A DNA stretch of 64,000 nt. Source: Hyphomicrobiales bacterium. Its GTDB lineage: Bacteria; Pseudomonadota; Alphaproteobacteria; Rhizobiales; Rhizobiaceae. A program made the position numbers and the translations under genes. Below, one piece after another: positions 63,262 through 64,000 of this stretch. The notes under the pieces are model-generated. The model ran no database searches and was not told the DNA's origin. It worked only from the letters and a program-made list of their open reading frames with translations. Positions within the stretch are counted from its first letter, which is position 1, and every line of letters starts with the position of its first letter. The stretch is from positions 186,001 to 250,000 of the forward strand of contig UBUL01000018.1 of assembly GCA_900468625.1 (NCBI GenBank), read 5' to 3'.

Positions 63262-64000
63262 GGCGCTGCGCGCTTCATTTTCGGCGATGTAATTGCGCGT
63301 CAGCGGAATGATGTCGTTTCGCTTGGCTATCTGGATCTGGAAGACGACAAGATCCTCGTAACGGAAGGCGGCCTCCGCCGTCGAAAGATAATATTCCCAC
63401 ATCCGGCAGAAGCGCTCGTCATAAAGCTTTGCGGCATCGTCCCAGCGCGCCATGAAACGCTCCCGCCACGCCTCGAGTGTCTTGGCATAATGCAGCCGCA
63501 GCACCTCGATATCGGTGATTGCGAGCCCTGCCGCCTCGATCTCGGGCACGATTTCCGAAAGTGCCGGAATATAGCCGCCGGGGAAGATGTATTTGTCGAG
63601 CCACGGCGTCGTAAAGCCTGGGGTCGCGGAACAGCCGATGGTGTGGAGCACCATGACGCCGTCATCCTCGAGCAGTTCCGCACATTTGCGGAAGAAGGTG
63701 CGGTAGGACGCCAATCCTACATGCTCGAACATCCCGACGGAGACGATCCTGTCGAAACGGCCGGTCAGGCTGCGATAGTCCCTCAGCGCGAACTGAACTT
63801 CGGCCGGCGTCCCGCCGACCTTGTCCGCGACACGCTTCGAAGCGTATTCGTGCTGCTCCTCGGAAAGGGTGACGCCGAGCACGTAGCCACCCGGCGCCTG
63901 TTCCGCCATATGCAGCGCCAGGCCGCCCCAGCCGCAGCCGATATCGAGAATGCTGTTGTTCGGCTCGATCAGGAGCTTGGCGGCAAGATGCCGCTTCTTG
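63202..64000 (-). CDS. cfa: cyclopropane-fatty-acyl-phospholipid synthase, partial (runs off the window)
   Basis: At least 266 residues are present, without the start; the frame is open to base 64000. The SAM-binding motif I-L-D-I-G-C-G-W-G-G-L-A is encoded near 63923-63958, and the methyltransferase core continues: Y-V-L-G-V-T-L-S-E-E-Q, Y-R-S-L-x-G-R-F-D-R-I-V-S-V-G-M-F-E-H-V-G, F-P-G-G-Y-I-P-A-L-S-E, and W-R-E-R-F. It adds a methylene bridge to unsaturated membrane lipids. The last 60 bases overlap the MipA-like gene. Confidence 0.93.
   Translation of the reverse strand, partial: KKRHLAAKLLIEPNNSILDIGCGWGGLALHMAEQAPGGYVLGVTLSEEQHEYASKRVADKVGGTPAEVQFALRDYRSLTGRFDRIVSVGMFEHVGLASYRTFFRKCAELLEDDGVMVLHTIGCSATPGFTTPWLDKYIFPGGYIPALSEIVPEIEAAGLAITDIEVLRLHYAKTLEAWRERFMARWDDAAKLYDERFCRMWEYYLSTAEAAFRYEDLVVFQIQIAKRNDIIPLTRNYIAENEARSASKIDVEAPVQRKADDVLVG

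Overview
The window is high-GC alphaproteobacterial chromosome, and gene content, gene order and repeats all point to Rhizobium in the narrow sense (Rhizobiaceae). Evidence includes DUF2794, DUF1232, DUF2585 and IalB-type proteins, a ccmABCDG cluster beside acnA, the run dapF-mtaB-ftsY-yciB followed by ffh-chorismate mutase-rpsP-rimM-trmD-rplS-leuC, and several families of short palindromic intergenic repeats of the RIME/REP type. It looks like core chromosome. I see no rRNA, CRISPR array, insertion sequence or prophage.

Layout. 0.2-9.3 kb: small housekeeping genes (IalB-like protein, DUF1232, pterin dehydratase, a frameshifted low-molecular-weight phosphatase, thpR), then a lysophospholipase/arylesterase divergent from an ABC ATPase-permease pair (the ybbA-ybbP/tesA arrangement), a Bax-inhibitor-1 family membrane protein, a GNAT acetyltransferase and DUF2794. 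9.5-17 kb: a 27-bp tandem repeat, a DUF1223 protein, acnA, and the cytochrome c maturation genes ccmA, ccmB, ccmC, ccmD and ccmG, with repeats wedged between them. 17-25 kb (mostly minus strand): DUF2585, yciB, ftsY, mtaB and dapF with overlapping start/stop codons, then an SRPBCC protein, an MBL-fold hydrolase and an unrecognised protein. 25-37 kb: the SRP/ribosome block, split between trmD and rplS by a LysR regulator, an alpha/beta hydrolase and a DUF1801 protein. An amino-acid ABC transporter (without ATPase), a Sel1-repeat protein and leuC follow. 37-43.7 kb: an accessory-looking stretch with a divergent EamA/MarR pair carrying two strong operator palindromes, a LysR/MFS divergent pair, an O-antigen ligase-like protein and an L,D-transpeptidase. 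43.8-53.8 kb: response regulator plus cyclic-nucleotide-binding protein, xth, a LolA-like protein, ftsK, the glnK-amtB ammonium module with a sigma-54 promoter, tesB and a UbiH-type monooxygenase. 53.8-56.9 kb: an isolated, less GC-rich island holding one large gene that joins an N-terminal SIR2 domain to a STAND-type P-loop ATPase, the architecture of Avs5-like NAD-depleting anti-phage proteins. 56.9-64 kb: Trm112-like protein, Lon-N-like protein, thioredoxin/YbbN, prolyl-tRNA deacylase, tRNA-Gly(GCC), DUF1007, PAP2 phosphatase, MipA-like outer membrane protein and a partial cyclopropane-fatty-acid synthase.

The most interesting items are the lone SIR2-STAND gene at 54.1-56.6 kb and two copies of a palindromic repeat that sit in opposite orientation inside the ftsY coding sequence and are read through in frame, which parallels the protein-coding palindromic elements known in Rickettsia. 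Other points worth checking are the frameshifted phosphatase, the 27-bp hairpin tandem repeat, the paired MarR operators and the sigma-54/NtrC-like control region of glnK-amtB. All assignments rest on reading the sequence; no database search was run.
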